A DNA stretch of 64,000 nucleotides, from assembly GCA_029215795.1 (NCBI GenBank), contig JARDYH010000001.1, positions 185,263,654 through 185,327,653 on the forward strand, written 5' to 3'. Of the stretch, positions 63,565-64,000 are shown in pieces. Positions within the stretch are counted from its first letter, which is position 1. Each line of letters starts with the position of its first letter. Position numbers and translations under genes: made by a program. This DNA comes from Anniella stebbinsi (lineage: Eukaryota; Chordata; Lepidosauria; Squamata; Anniellidae). A model generated the notes under the pieces. That model was not told where the DNA came from. It saw only the letters and a list, made by a program, of their open reading frames with translations, and searched no databases.

Positions 63565-64000
63565 AATGGTTTGATGACACCAAATTATTTAGGGTGGCTA
63601 AAACAAAAAGGGATTGTGAGGAGCTCCAAAAGGATCTCTCCAAACTGGGAGGATGGGCATCCAAACAGCAAATGTGGATCAGTGTAAGCAAGCGTAAAGT
63701 GATGCACTCTGGGGCAAAAAATGTCAACTTCAAGTATAACCCAATCGGATCTGAGCTAGTGGTGAATGACCAAGAAAGAGATCTTGGGGTCATTGTGGAC
63801 AGCTCAATGAAAATACCAACCCAGTGTGCAACAGCTGTAAAGAAGGCAAACTCCATGTTAGGCAAAATTAGAAAATGAATTGAGACTAAAACTGCCAATA
63901 TAATGCTGCCGTTATACAAATCTATGGTACGACCACACTTAGAATACTGTGTACAATTCTGGTCAACACAGCTAAAAAAAGACATTGTAGAACTAGAAAA
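63565..64000 (+). mobile_element. CR1-type LINE (copy D), runs off the window
   Basis: Starts at 'FDDTKLFRVAKTKRDC', the C-motif tail of the RT, and is colinear with copy C from 9537 onward. 'KQERDLGV'-equivalent 'DQERDLGVIVDSSMKIPTQC' and 'MVRPHLEYCVQFW' are clear. The frame is open from about 63565 to a TGA at 63876-63878, after which the same frame continues past the stop. The 3'UTR must lie beyond 64000. Confidence 0.88.

Noticed and set aside
1..64000. CRISPR arrays, bacterial operons, riboswitches, replication origins
   Set aside because: No regularly spaced direct repeats, no Shine-Dalgarno-led gene clusters; all evidence is for a vertebrate nuclear genome.

Overview
The window looks like genomic DNA of an amniote vertebrate, most probably a squamate reptile (lizard). 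The basis is a vertebrate-type split gene with very short exons and long introns, and a repeat mix that includes CR1, L2, L1 and R4-like LINEs, a tRNA-derived SINE, hAT-like palindromic MITEs, Gypsy-type LTRs and a Ty1/copia element. No bacterial, organellar or RNA genes were recognised.

The only host gene I can support is a type IV collagen alpha-2-group gene on the + strand, best matched to COL4A2. Four in-phase exons are visible: the cysteine-rich 7S exon (15997-16077), two collagenous exons separated by a 93-bp intron (57695-57829 and 57923-57967), and a fourth exon (61047-61163). Together they encode 126 residues: 27 residues of 7S domain followed by 33 uninterrupted Gly-X-Y triplets. 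The signal-peptide exon(s) and everything downstream of 61163 are outside the window or unrecognised. Intron 16078-57694 is about 41.6 kb and consists largely of layered transposable elements.

Layout. 0-16 kb: CR1 3' ends, a decayed L2, a GC-rich 355-bp element, a SINE, and an R4-like LINE split by younger repeats that ends just before the 7S exon. 16-21 kb: CR1 tail, palindromes, and a GC-rich foldback element. 21-28 kb: an L1 LINE interrupted by a DNA transposon arranged as two inverted, complementary half-copies around a palindromic centre. That transposon is itself interrupted by a solo LTR with a perfect 5-bp target duplication. 27.8-31.2 kb: a minus-strand Ty1/copia element (integrase, RT, RNase H), inactivated by a 22-bp tandem duplication, a mutated YVDD box and a second copy of the 355-bp element. 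32-36 kb: two convergent L2 fragments, then two copies of a palindromic hAT MITE. 36-50 kb: mostly unassigned AT-rich intron with microsatellites, a second GC foldback and a 600-bp TIR element. 50-55 kb: an almost complete L2 LINE flanked by two copies of an 0.8-1.0 kb hAT-like element. 55-64 kb: L2 and Gypsy remnants, another hAT MITE, the three collagenous exons, a Gypsy-type LTR end, a third GC foldback, and a CR1 copy running off the window.

The genes do not form a functional pathway together. The picture is one conserved basement-membrane collagen gene whose early introns have been colonised many times. The least familiar element is the inverted transposon at 22452-26027, whose coding core carries an uncharacterised nuclease-like motif set.
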